This document shows positions 1-9,614 of a DNA stretch of 64,000 bases, piece after piece. The stretch's first letter is position 1; each line of letters opens with the position of its first letter. The DNA is from Pyropia yezoensis. Taxonomy: Eukaryota; Rhodophyta; Bangiophyceae; Bangiales; Bangiaceae. The DNA lies in assembly GCA_009829735.1 (NCBI GenBank), contig CM020619.1:21409366-21473365 (forward strand), read 5' to 3'. The notes under the pieces were generated by a model. That model was not told the origin of the DNA. It saw only the letters and a list, made by a program, of their open reading frames with translations, and ran no database searches. A program made the translations under genes and the position numbers.

Positions 1-2
1 GC

Positions 3-2609
3 CATGCCGAACATGAATCCCATCGCGGGTGCGCCAGCGGTCTCCTCCAGGGGCTCCGAGATGCAGGCCCGCTTGCCCGAACGCAAGGCGTCGTCGACCA
101 GGGAGCGTCTCAGGGGCATGAGGACGTACATACCCGGAAGGACAACTCGATCGGCGTGGGGCACAGCCGAGGCCGGACTCAGATCTCCCTGCAGGGGCCT
201 CAGAACCGCTGGAGCTGCCATGCCGGCTCCGGTGCCCGCCAACGGGTAGATCTCGATCTGGCAACGGCCACGTGATGCGCATAGACCAGAGTCCGTGGCG
301 ACGGCAGACCCAGAGCCGAAAGGATTTCCCTCAATCGAGCTGAGGCACCTGGACAGGACCCAGGAGCTGGACACGTCCTTCGCGGTAGGGGCAGCCTCGA
401 CGGCGACTGTGCGGGTTGCGCCTGCCTTGTCCCTGAACACGAAGCTGACCTTGCCGTCCACCTTCATCTCGCTCACGAGATCCTCGATGGGGAAGACCTC
501 CGCCTCCACAGCCTCTGCAAAGATGCCGATCACGGCTATCAGACCGGATGTCATGATCGTCCTCGACCTGGACGTGTGCACGATCGTGGAACAGGCTGTG
601 ACGAGAGACGAGACGACCCTGGGAGAGTCGTTGCGGGCAGGCGCCAGGCCCCTGGTGACGAGGCCGGATCTCCCCATCAGGGTGTAGCACTTCTTCGCGA
701 CCATTCAGGCAGATGCGAAGGTCCCGTCCACCTTGATCTCGATCCCCGCGAACGGCATCCCTGCGATGGACCTCTGGATGAGGCGACAGGCACGGGCAGA
801 CTCGACGTCCAGACTCTCCGAAGACGCATGCCGCAGCGAGATGAAAACCGAATCTGTGTCGCCGTAGACGACGTCGAAGCCCAGCGCCATCTGCTTGACG
901 TAGGCCCTGCCGCAGCACGTGATCGCGGAGGAGCATGCTCTCGACGAGAGGATGCCGTTGGAGCTGCCCATGCTGCCGTAGATGCTCACCGCGAGGATCT
1001 TGTAGGCCCACTGCTGGGCTTCAGCTGCTGGATCCCCTCCGGAACTCCTGGTCCTTGCGGCGGCTCTCCTGGCTCCGAGCACGTCGATGACGCTCCTCAT
1101 GAACATGTTCTCGGACGGGAGCACGATCGAGTACGTGGATCCGTTGAAGGCGATCAGGACGCCGTCCGATGTGAGGATCGTATCCTCGGGCATAGCCTCC
1201 AGGGCTGCCAGGTCGATGCCGGGTAGTGCTCGCGCTGCCTCCGATGCAGTCGCGACCTCCAGCGTGTTTTCGAAGAAGATCGAAACCTCCCTCATGATCG
1301 AAGGGTACAGGGCTCTCCCATCCAGAACCGCAACGTTCCTATGCAGACCCACATGCGGTTCCATGACGAAGCCGCCTCTGAAGACGCTCCTGAGCCTGGC
1401 CTGGCCGCAGTCGAGGAGCAGACCCCTCTGCATGGCAGCCCGAGACATCATGCAGAAGACCATCACGCCCGTGTTGCTCACAGCCGAATCCCACATGGAG
1501 CTCCACGAGCATCTCGCCAGCTCAAGCAGCTTCGCGATCATCCCCGACCTGACGGCTACAGCCGCATGGAGATCCGCGTCACGACAGTTGTACTCGAACA
1601 GGGCGCTGACGTCGTCGTCCTTGCCGGGAGAGAACGTGGCTGCGTGTCCGGTCATCTTCGGGGGAAGGCGTAGGCCCTCGGACACTGCAGACAGCGACAG
1701 CGACTTCCACGCGAACCTCTCCGTCTTGTCGAGACAGTATCTCGGGTCCACGCACGTGATTCCGTTGGGGAGACTCCATGTGACGCCGGATCCCGTGTTG
1801 CCGAGCATGCGCTCCTCGAACTCTGCGTCAGCGCCGGGGACACGAGCGAGGGCGCAGGCCAGGCGGACGAAGTCGAAGGAGTATCAGTTGAAGACGCTCA
1901 CGAAGTCGGGATTGAGATACGCAAGGGCCTCTCTGGCCAGGAAGGCCGCATGCTCGGAGTCGTCTGCCCGCAGGATCACCGCACCCCGTGCCTTCGCCCA
2001 GGAGGCGTCCACGATCTTGCCGACCGTCGTGATGCAGATGCAGACCTCCTCGATCTGCCCATAGCCAACCGTCATCGGGGCGCTTGTCGAGATCGCGATC
2101 GACGTGATGTCCGCATGCGGCAGCGGAAACGCCGTCCCTCCCTCCGTGGAGGCCTGAGAGGTCTCGATGTCGAGTCCGACTGCCACGATGACAGGGTCGT
2201 CGCCATCCAGCTGGACAACCGGGGAGGGCGTCACGCCGGGCAAGTAGCCCATGATCGAGGCGGCTCTCAGATCTCCCACGGGAGAGCCTATGCCGGGCAC
2301 GAGGACGAAGTCGTGATCCCCATCGGCAACGCTCGCGTTCACCACAGGCCGAAGCCCAGTCGCCAAGGCCACCATCGCAGTCACGATGAACCTAGCCGTG
2401 CCCCTGCCGAGGCGGATTCCGATGAAGGCGCGATCTGCACAGCGATGCCCATCCCGGTTGCCCCAGCGCGACACGAGGTCCCTGTGACAGCGACGGCTGA
2501 GAGGGAAGGCACAGACTATGTGCCAGCCCGCATCCAGCAGAGCGCGAACATCGCCATCGCAGAGGACACCCTCACGGATCTCGAGACCAAGCAGACGCCC
2601 CGCATCCAT
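3..2609 (-). CDS. Family B DNA polymerase, C-terminus off the window, with two in-frame TGA codons
   Basis: Template-directed DNA synthesis with 3'-5' proofreading. Counting from the ATG at 2609, the exonuclease domain shows Exo I (DIET, about residue 147), Exo II (FN-stop-YSFDF, about 240-246) and Exo III (YNCRDAD, about 340). The polymerase domain shows motif A (DGRALYPSIM, about 430), motif B (KILAVSIYGS, about 538, with Val where the family usually has Asn) and motif C (VYGDTDS, about 582). A KKxY-type palm/thumb motif (MVAKKCY) follows near 637. The frame is continuous for 869 codons to the window edge except for TGA at residues 242 (1884-1886) and 635 (705-707); there is no TAA, TAG or frameshift. 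Motif spacing resembles cellular and large-DNA-virus polymerases rather than protein-primed ones. The two TGAs are either nonsense mutations in a decaying copy or read as sense. The family call is secure; functionality is uncertain. Confidence 0.9.
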
Positions 2610-2693
2610 CTCGAAGCCTGCGCCTTGCCGCGAAACAGCCAGATCTGACCCCGAGGACGTGCCGCTGCAGGAGATCTCAAGGCAGTCTCTCCG
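2610..2693. promoter_or_regulatory. Short divergent intergenic region between polymerase and helicase
   Basis: The polymerase (minus) and helicase (plus) start back to back here, so promoters for both must lie in or near this stretch. I see no TATA box or other recognisable element. Assigned by position only. Confidence 0.3.
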
Positions 2694-4286
2694 GTGACCG
2701 GCAACGCGTTGGACGCCACGATGATCTCGAATGCGCTGATCGCCACGACGTGGATTCTGCCTCGGACCATACCGGATGCGGTGCAGATCGACGGCGACTG
2801 CGAGGGCAACCGCCAGCTCATCGACAGCGATGTGGTCGAGACCACGGACGGGACCAGAGTCCGGATCAGCAGACATCCGTTCTCCCAAGAGGCCAGGCAG
2901 GGTCTGGATGAGGAGGGGGTCATCCTTATGGGTATCGCCCTCGATGCCAGGTTCATGACCTACGACGGAGCCCACTACTTCTTCAGCGCCCAGATGATGT
3001 GCTGGTACCAGATCTGCACGACGACCTGTGCGACAGAGCTTCTCCGCCTGCTGGATGTCATGGCTCCCGTGAACTTCTCCACTGCGTTCGCGAGATTCAT
3101 ACCCCTGATCGCACGCATGTGCATCCCCCTGTCTGGCGCCCCCAAGAGCATCTGCGTCGGGACAGACCGGCTGACGTATTCGGTACCGGCCGATCTCACA
3201 TCGATCTCGTTCAGGCAGTGCCTGAGCCTTGTCAGCCCAAGCGTTGCCAGAGCCGGTCTCGACGCCGTCATCGGGGACGTCCAGTCGATGTTCTGCACGA
3301 GCCCGATCGAGTGGAGGCACATCCCTGTCGAGATCATGCCTGACTACGACAACGAGGCCGTGAACGCTCTCCTCGAGCCCCTCCGGGAGGATCAGCGCAG
3401 AGACTTCCTGTGGCGCATCGGCTCGATGCTCGTGGACTCGTCGGCAAGGCCGTGTGTCGTGATCCTGTACGGGCCCAACGGGAGCGAGGGAAAGGGCTCT
3501 CTCATGGCGTCGGTGGCCAAGGCGTTTCCCGGGACGATGATGTGGGTCTCCGAGGACCTGATAGGGGCGAAGGCGAAGATGCCGTCTGGCGTGCAGCTTG
3601 CGGGATGGGCACAGTGCCGCGGGATCGTCTGCGACGAGGTCGCCGTGAAGGACGGGATGAACTACGACTGCATCAAGAGATGGACGTCGAACAGCCCCGT
3701 GGACGTGGAGGGAATGAAGCTCGTGCTGAGCCAGACCATCTTCGCCACCACAAACGGACTGGGCTTCATGGAGAGGTCCTCGATGACGAACAGCATCGGT
3801 CGTCGCCTGGTCATCCACTCGATGAGCAAGTCCTTCTCGCAGGCCCCTGGCAGTGTTCCCGAGATCACGCAGGGTGTGTCCCTGCAGCTGCTGGCCAGGG
3901 CGCATGTGGAGTTCGAGGCCTCGGCCCATCCGCCAATCTCGATCGAGATCGCCATGGTCACCGCATTCAGGAGGTCAGTCGGCTTCGTCACAGGGGGACT
4001 CGTCTTGGATCCCGATGCGACACCGTGCCAGTGCAGAACTGCGATGATGGTCATGCGTGTCAGATGCGGCGTGAAAGCCAACAGGATCGCCAGCACCTTC
4101 CAGGCGATGAACCCCGCGCTCGTCGTGATGCCCAGCAAGCCATGGGAGACGGCGTACATCGCCGGAATCAGATGCAGAGCCGTCGGGCTGACCGATTGGG
4201 GACGGGAACTCGCAGCTGCGAGAGAGGCTCGGAACGACAGGACCGTCGACCTCGATGAGATCCTCAGCCTGGTGCGCAGATTCTGA
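2694..4286 (+). CDS. Superfamily 3 (D5-like) helicase
   Basis: Hexameric replicative helicase of the type found in DNA viruses, plasmids and phages. Counting from the GTG at 2694, residues 258-270 hold a P-loop (LYGPNGSEGKGSL). Residues 311-316 hold Walker B (IVCDEV). Near 350-357 is the SF3 motif C/sensor (FATTNGL), followed by the RR pair of the arginine-finger region (GRRLV, about 369-373) and a SKSF segment typical of the SF3 C-terminus. The P-loop is unusual, with one extra residue before GK and Gly after the Lys where Ser/Thr is common. No primase domain was recognised in the first 250 residues. The start is unsure: GTG at 2694, ATG at 2721, or further upstream, since the frame is open back to a TGA at 2646. 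Divergent to the polymerase, which supports a shared replication role. Confidence 0.85.
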   Translation: MTGNALDATMISNALIATTWILPRTIPDAVQIDGDCEGNRQLIDSDVVETTDGTRVRISRHPFSQEARQGLDEEGVILMGIALDARFMTYDGAHYFFSAQMMCWYQICTTTCATELLRLLDVMAPVNFSTAFARFIPLIARMCIPLSGAPKSICVGTDRLTYSVPADLTSISFRQCLSLVSPSVARAGLDAVIGDVQSMFCTSPIEWRHIPVEIMPDYDNEAVNALLEPLREDQRRDFLWRIGSMLVDSSARPCVVILYGPNGSEGKGSLMASVAKAFPGTMMWVSEDLIGAKAKMPSGVQLAGWAQCRGIVCDEVAVKDGMNYDCIKRWTSNSPVDVEGMKLVLSQTIFATTNGLGFMERSSMTNSIGRRLVIHSMSKSFSQAPGSVPEITQGVSLQLLARAHVEFEASAHPPISIEIAMVTAFRRSVGFVTGGLVLDPDATPCQCRTAMMVMRVRCGVKANRIASTFQAMNPALVVMPSKPWETAYIAGIRCRAVGLTDWGRELAAAREARNDRTVDLDEILSLVRRF

Positions 4287-4440
4287 TGCGGAACCCAAAA
4301 CTCTGCCGTCGCACGATCGGGCGCAGTGCCGAATGAGATGACACTCGTTGGAGGTCACCAGCACCGCGTCCTCGGCCTGCATGTTGGCGAACACCTGCGT
4401 GTCTTGGCTGAAGTCTCTCGTCACCGGAACCTGCACCGAA

Positions 4441-6117
4441 ATGTCTCCGAGCCCGATGCAGAAGAAGTCCGCGGCTGAGATCCTGGCTGAGCTCATGGAG
4501 GCCCGATCTCCCGCATCTGCTGCTGCAGGCTCTCCCGTTCCTCTGGGCGGAGGCCTTTCTCCGTCTCTGACCTCGCAGGCGACCAGAGACATCAACGGCG
4601 ACAGCGCTCAGGATCAGACCCACCCTCAGGCAGACGACGTCAACCGCAACCTCATCGGTGCCGATCAGGATACCGGTCTGGAGGCCGTTGCCGATGCGCT
4701 TGCGGACGTCTCTGTGGTCGCCGGGGCCGTGCCCTCTGCCGATCTGTCCGAGAAGGGGAAGCCCGAGCCGGCTGCTGAGGCCGCTGCAGCGGATCGTGCG
4801 GATGCCCGTGCGGGAGCCTCCTCCGGGACTGTGCCTGTGCAGGCGCCTGTGGATACCCGCACGGACGACCTGATGAAGATCGTAGCCGAGATGAAGGTGA
4901 GGATGGACCGGAAAGATGCCGAGATCGATGCCCTGAGGGCTGCTGCCAGCGCTCCTGCAGCTCCCGCGGCTCCCCGAGCTCCTGCCCCGGCACCGGCACC
5001 GGCGACGGCTGCGCCCAAGACGACGGCAAACCCCTTCGCATCCGCATCGGCCACCGCAACGGCCATCGGCCCCGGGTCTGTCATCGGAGGCGCTTCCATC
5101 GGGAACGCCACGAACGATCCCCCGAAGGATCCTCTGAACGTCCAGATGATGGCAAAGTATGCGGCCTCTCTTGTGCCCAAGCTCGCCAGGGTCGGCAGCA
5201 CGCGCTCTGGGTCGTCGGGAGATCAGACGAAGTACATGAGCATCGGCCAGACAGGCGTTGTCTCCGTCAACAGGATGGGCTCCATCAACTTCATCGACCT
5301 CACGGAGCCCTCCACGGTGGTCTGCATCGGACCTCCTCGTCCTGTCTTTTCGGGGGCGACTCCGAGGGTGTATGTGGATGTCTGCGTGAGCATCGCTGAC
5401 GGTGCCGTTCTGATGTCGCAGATGCGCTGCGAGGGCGTTGTCATCGAGGGCGTCACTGCGCGTTCCCGTGGCCGGTCCAATGCGGCGTCGAAGCGGCAGG
5501 TGGGCACGGATTTCGAGCGCATGGGTCTGCCTCGCGGGGCTTTCGATCCGATCTTCAAGGCGATGGAGGAGATGATGTCCGGTTGCACTGCGGAGCTGAA
5601 GACGTCGGAGACCTACTTCTGGCTCAACGCCAGCTGGGGTGTGGGAGGCTCGCCTGCCTCGATCACGTACATGACGCAGCTGGCAGGTCGGCCTATGCCT
5701 ACGACAACCGAGAGCATCGCGGATGTCCTTGGGCGTCTCAAGGGGAAGTCTTCCATCGGCACTGCCATGATCGGCCTGTCCATGTCGGCCACAGAGCGCA
5801 TCGACACCGTCACGGGCGCCAGAGTGTCTGCGGATCCCAAGATGTCCGCAAAGATGTACGGGTTCGTCATGACAGGCCACGGCGACTACCACGGCCCGGC
5901 TCTGGCCAGCAGCTACGGAATCTTGATGGACGACGCGACCTACAAGGTGATGTCCTCGGCTCCTGTGGTTCCCAGTGGGATGAGCTTGGCGCAGATGTCT
6001 CCGGTTGTCAGCGTGTTCGGCTCCCAGGCTCCGATGTCGGCTTTCGGCCCTCCGGCTGCGACCCCGTCGGGAGGCTCGGATGCGGGCGTGTCCGGCAGCG
6101 GCAACCTGTTCGGCTGA
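4441..6117 (+). CDS. Unrecognised protein with coiled coil, Ala/Pro linker and C-terminal domain
   Basis: No family recognised. The likely start is the ATG at 4441 (MSPSPMQKK; the next ATG is 4459), giving 558 residues; the frame is open further upstream but loses protein character. The N-terminal part is acidic and Ala-rich. A short charged heptad-like helix (KIVAEMKVRMDRKDAEIDAL) precedes a pure Ala/Pro linker, then a C-terminal region of about 350 residues with mixed composition, and a Gly/Ser/Pro tail. This layout (disordered head, coiled coil, linker, globular tail) recurs in the gene at 9615. A structural or DNA-binding role is possible but unproven. It follows the helicase on the same strand by 154 bp and ends in TGA. 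Confidence 0.7.
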   Translation: MSPSPMQKKSAAEILAELMEARSPASAAAGSPVPLGGGLSPSLTSQATRDINGDSAQDQTHPQADDVNRNLIGADQDTGLEAVADALADVSVVAGAVPSADLSEKGKPEPAAEAAAADRADARAGASSGTVPVQAPVDTRTDDLMKIVAEMKVRMDRKDAEIDALRAAASAPAAPAAPRAPAPAPAPATAAPKTTANPFASASATATAIGPGSVIGGASIGNATNDPPKDPLNVQMMAKYAASLVPKLARVGSTRSGSSGDQTKYMSIGQTGVVSVNRMGSINFIDLTEPSTVVCIGPPRPVFSGATPRVYVDVCVSIADGAVLMSQMRCEGVVIEGVTARSRGRSNAASKRQVGTDFERMGLPRGAFDPIFKAMEEMMSGCTAELKTSETYFWLNASWGVGGSPASITYMTQLAGRPMPTTTESIADVLGRLKGKSSIGTAMIGLSMSATERIDTVTGARVSADPKMSAKMYGFVMTGHGDYHGPALASSYGILMDDATYKVMSSAPVVPSGMSLAQMSPVVSVFGSQAPMSAFGPPAATPSGGSDAGVSGSGNLFG

Positions 6118-6320
6118 GGCTGAGCAGAGCTCTGGGCCTGGGGACGTGCCTGGGCGCGACGCCGCTTGTGGTGGTTACTGCCGTGCTGGCGACGACTGCC
6201 TGAGGCGGCCCACGTAGTGCAGCTCCCGTTGCCTGAGACGTGCTGCTTCGCATTGCATCTCCAAAACCCGGCTGGAACCCGTTGGCGGAGACGTTGTCCT
6301 GAGGCTGCAGCATCGCAGTC

Positions 6321-8375
6321 ATGATCCGTTCGGTCGTCGCAGGCGCCCTCGGCGAGGACCAGCATGGGCCTTCGGACATCTCAGACGCCCTGACCACGTC
6401 CAGGCAGATCGCCGTCATGGCTGTGACAGCCGCTGCCAGACTGATAGTCGAATGCACTCCCGTGATGGACACGACTGCCTCCATCCCCGTTGTCAGAGCC
6501 ATTCTGCTCACAGCCCTGAACTGCCCGTTCCAGACCATCTACATCGCGGGGAGGCCCTATCCTCGAGACCTGCTCCCGCCCATCGCGTCTGCCCTTGCGT
6601 TCTGCCCCTGGGCATGCCCCACGATGACGCCCACCGTCCAGGTCATGGCCTCCATCATGGTGAGGGATATGCTTGACGGCAAGCCCGGGGCTCTGGCGAC
6701 GCTAAACAGGGGGAGGAGCGAGGCGGAGATGTATCTGGCTCTCGGCATGATTCTCAGGATGAACTACGTCCTGATGCCGTATGGGATCTCCATGCTCAAC
6801 GCCATGCCCTTCGTCCTTGCCAGGCAGACTTCGAGTTCCGAGATCTTCGTCAGGTCCCGTGTCAGCGAGTTCGTGGCCACGATCGTGCACATCCACGCGC
6901 GTCTGGACGTGAAACCCAAGATCGTGACCATGGGGGCTTCGGCTTCGGCTATGATCTCGGACGAATTCGCAGCCTTTCCGGCGACGAGGAGGATGTGCAC
7001 AACCGTGAGGACGGGCAACCCAGCTGCTGTGGCCAGGAGGTCTGAAGGATCCCATCTCGACATCGACGGCGGCGACCACGTCTGTCTCCTCGACCACACG
7101 CCATGCGAACTCCGCCTGATGACCGCGACTGGAACTCTCTCCGATCGTCTGATGGTGACGGCTCGTGAGCTGATGACGTATTCGAGCGCGGACATGGGAG
7201 ACATGGCAGACCCATCGACATGCCACTCGTTGCTGGGCACGATCGCGGTCACCTCTGTCGATGACGCTGTCGATATCCTGTCGGAGCAGCTGATCACTGT
7301 CGCAGCCATCATGGAAGCCCTGCCAGCTGCCGCGCCCTTCGCGAAGCTGCTCCCGATCTCATCCGGAGAAGCCTTCGGCTCTGGCCAGACAACCGGGGTC
7401 CACGTGGACGGGCCTGACGGATCGTCGGGGAAGATGAGCATGCAGCACATGATGGCGACCAGAGGTATCTCCTCTCTCAGGGCAGCCGGGAACAGCACGT
7501 TCATGCGCCTCCGCAACAAGGACGGCACCGCCAACGTCACTCAGGAGTCCATTGTGGTGGACAGCATCAACGCGATCATCAGAGACGTCTCCAAGAAGGT
7601 CACGATGGCCTCGAAGGATTTGGCGGCCGTTGCCAGTCGTCTGGATCAGGGTGATGTCAAGAATGTCGAGCAGGCGTTCAACGAGAGCATCGTGGGCTTC
7701 ATCAAGGCCCTGGACGAGGGCACGCAGCTTCTCGAGGGGTTCGGCGCCATCTTCGAGGGAGGCATGGGGGTTGTCGAGCAGGAGTGGGGATCGTCTGCGC
7801 CTCTCATGCGGCATCCAGACGGCAGTGCGAGGGAGAGTCTCATCTTCGCGGAGTCACGCGGACAGGTTCCGGGCCAGGCGCCTGGGGCTGCATCTGGGTC
7901 TCAGAGCGGGGGCCATCAGGTCGATCCCCATGCTCAGGCAGCGGACGGCGAAGCGCCAGCCGATCCGGATCAGGCAGAGATCTCCTTCGGGGACATCGAC
8001 ACGATCATGGGCACGTCCTCAGTTCCGCAGCCTTTCCCGGCAGGGCCACCGGCAGACGACGGACAAGGACAGGCACAGCCATCTCCTGCGTCAGCGCAGC
8101 AGCCGAACGAGACCGTTTCTGGGGCCGAGCTCTGCACGCCTGGCAAGCGCCGTCTGGCGGATATCGCTGAGGATGAGGCTGGCGCCGACCAGAAAGTCCT
8201 CGACCTGGATCTCTCTCCCGGCATCAAGCTCGGGCAGGTCCTGGACATCTTCGCGACAGACGGCACGATCGACGCAGACCAGGTGAATGCCCTTGTGGCG
8301 ACCGCTAGGCAGAGCGAGAAAGTCCTCGACGACGTCGTCGAACAGCTAGCCCAGATGGCTGCCAGCCGCACCTGA
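6321..8375 (+). CDS. Unrecognised 684-residue protein of the virus-like island
   Basis: No family recognised. The ATG at 6321 gives 684 residues with an intact frame. The first 450 residues look folded, with hydrophobic helices and many Met residues. A stretch around 410-490 is predicted-helical and charged (for example KNVEQAFNESIVGFIKALDEG). Residues of about 510-600 are Gly/Gln/Pro-rich and probably disordered, and the last 80 residues return to helical composition. It is the largest intact gene of the island, on the same strand as its neighbours and 203 bp after the previous gene. By size and position it could be a structural protein or a replication accessory; the sequence does not decide. 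It ends in TGA. Confidence 0.7.
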   Translation: MIRSVVAGALGEDQHGPSDISDALTTSRQIAVMAVTAAARLIVECTPVMDTTASIPVVRAILLTALNCPFQTIYIAGRPYPRDLLPPIASALAFCPWACPTMTPTVQVMASIMVRDMLDGKPGALATLNRGRSEAEMYLALGMILRMNYVLMPYGISMLNAMPFVLARQTSSSEIFVRSRVSEFVATIVHIHARLDVKPKIVTMGASASAMISDEFAAFPATRRMCTTVRTGNPAAVARRSEGSHLDIDGGDHVCLLDHTPCELRLMTATGTLSDRLMVTARELMTYSSADMGDMADPSTCHSLLGTIAVTSVDDAVDILSEQLITVAAIMEALPAAAPFAKLLPISSGEAFGSGQTTGVHVDGPDGSSGKMSMQHMMATRGISSLRAAGNSTFMRLRNKDGTANVTQESIVVDSINAIIRDVSKKVTMASKDLAAVASRLDQGDVKNVEQAFNESIVGFIKALDEGTQLLEGFGAIFEGGMGVVEQEWGSSAPLMRHPDGSARESLIFAESRGQVPGQAPGAASGSQSGGHQVDPHAQAADGEAPADPDQAEISFGDIDTIMGTSSVPQPFPAGPPADDGQGQAQPSPASAQQPNETVSGAELCTPGKRRLADIAEDEAGADQKVLDLDLSPGIKLGQVLDIFATDGTIDADQVNALVATARQSEKVLDDVVEQLAQMAASRT

Positions 8376-8760
8376 TCCGGCGACAGAGTCTCGGCAGACG
8401 GGACGACGCCTGTGAACCCTCAAGGGCAGACCGCCAAAAGCTCCGCGACGACGGCTGCGATGACCGCGATGGGACTCAACACGTTGCCGGGGACGGCGTC
8501 CTGAGACGGATCCAGAACTGGGGCATCGGCAGATCACGACCTCGGCTATGGAAGCCGCAAGGGGCAGCCCTATGGCAGCCTACATCGACAAGCTCGTCCG
8601 GGAGACACCCCATCTGAGATGCACATCGTGCAGCATGCGATCTACGGGCTCAGACTACGACGCGATGTCCCTGAGGATCGGGATGTCCACATGCATGAAG
8701 CATATCGGAGAGGGCACGAGGAGGGCTACGTCTGCGACGAGGATCGTGCGTTCCCTTCCG
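8376..8760. other. Spacer before the exonuclease gene
   Basis: There is no separate gene here that I can defend. The exonuclease frame is open upstream back to a TGA at 8461, with ATG codons at 8548 and 8572 among others, so the exonuclease may carry up to about 70 extra N-terminal residues. I chose the internal ATG at 8761 because the conserved domain starts immediately after it. Confidence 0.4.
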
Positions 8761-9420
8761 ATGACCAAGCTGGTCGTCTTCCTGGACTTCGAAACCGAGC
8801 TGGATCCCGGGCGTACTCCCTGGCAGATCGGCGCCATGACCTCATCCGGAGCGACTTTCAGTGCGATGATAACGCTCCCAGATAGGCAGATGCCCAGGAG
8901 GCTGCGCTCTCACCGCCTGGTGGCAGAGGGAAAGCTCCTGGCAAGGACCACGTATGCGCTTCTGGCAGAGCCCGAGACTGTCGTCGTCAAGAGGCTCATC
9001 GCGTGGATCATGGAGCAGGCAAGGCTCGAGATCATCAGCTCGGAAGGCACTGAGAGGGCTCCCTCCTTCAGCGACATCGTCGTGGTATCCCACTACGGCT
9101 CTCAGCACGACTCCGTTGTCCTGGCCAGCGCCATCAGGAGATCGGGCATCCGCGTCCACGGGTTCATCGTATGCGACAGCGTCCTGCTGTTCAAGCTGAT
9201 GTTCGGAGCGACAGCCCCATGCTCTCTCGGCAGCCTCAAGGAGGAGTTCGCTCCCGAAGTCTATCTGCCCGCCCACGAGGCCGAGACCGACGCAGAGGCT
9301 CTCCGCGCCATTGTCATGGTCCAGCCCATGTGGATGACAGCTGTCATGTCCACGTCCACGCCCATCCATGCCTTCCTCACAGCCTCAGGCTTCTGGACAT
9401 CCAGGTCGAGGTCCCTCTGA
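8761..9420 (+). CDS. DEDDh (DnaQ-like) 3'-5' exonuclease
   Basis: Exonuclease of the RNase T/DnaQ fold, which removes nucleotides from 3' ends using two metal ions. From the ATG at 8761, motif I (FLDFETEL, Asp9 and Glu11) starts at residue 7. Motif II is HYGSQHD (Asp117), and motif III is HEAETDA (His172 and Asp177), the His giving the DEDDh subtype. At 219 residues it matches a stand-alone exonuclease domain. Because the island's polymerase has its own exonuclease domain, this second enzyme could do separate proofreading, primer removal or end processing. The frame is intact and ends in TGA at 9418; it would stay open for about 58 more codons if that TGA were read through. Confidence 0.8.
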   Translation: MTKLVVFLDFETELDPGRTPWQIGAMTSSGATFSAMITLPDRQMPRRLRSHRLVAEGKLLARTTYALLAEPETVVVKRLIAWIMEQARLEIISSEGTERAPSFSDIVVVSHYGSQHDSVVLASAIRRSGIRVHGFIVCDSVLLFKLMFGATAPCSLGSLKEEFAPEVYLPAHEAETDAEALRAIVMVQPMWMTAVMSTSTPIHAFLTASGFWTSRSRSL

Positions 9421-9614
9421 TCGGCTTGCGGACACGGCAGGGCCTGTGCCTGCGGCATGCAAGACGCTTGCGGCATCCGCGTAGACTCGAGGCCGATGAG
9501 GGATCCACTCGTTCAGGGTGACGAGTTCTGCACCGTAGCTGTTCCAGCTGCTCCTTCCGTTTCTCCGCTGGAGTCCCCTCTCGTAGCCGATGCCTGAGAG
9601 GGCTGACTGCGCCG

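Noticed and set aside
705..1886. TGA read as Gly or selenocysteine in the polymerase
   Set aside because: Gly would suit Exo II but not the hydrophobic second site, and no SECIS-like element could be judged by eye. Trp or nonsense mutation fits both sites better.
1884..3929. 681-codon minus-strand frame across the helicase gene
   Set aside because: Only the part below 2609 is real (polymerase N-terminus); the rest is the antisense shadow of the helicase, which has clear motifs on the plus strand.
3975..4595. Minus-strand frame with a protein-like stretch near 4290-4480
   Set aside because: It looks plausible for about 60 residues but has no family and mostly overlaps the helicase and the 4441 gene; kept out for lack of support.
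4264..5892. 542-codon minus-strand frame
   Set aside because: Arg/His/Gly-rich shadow of the gene at 4441; no domain.
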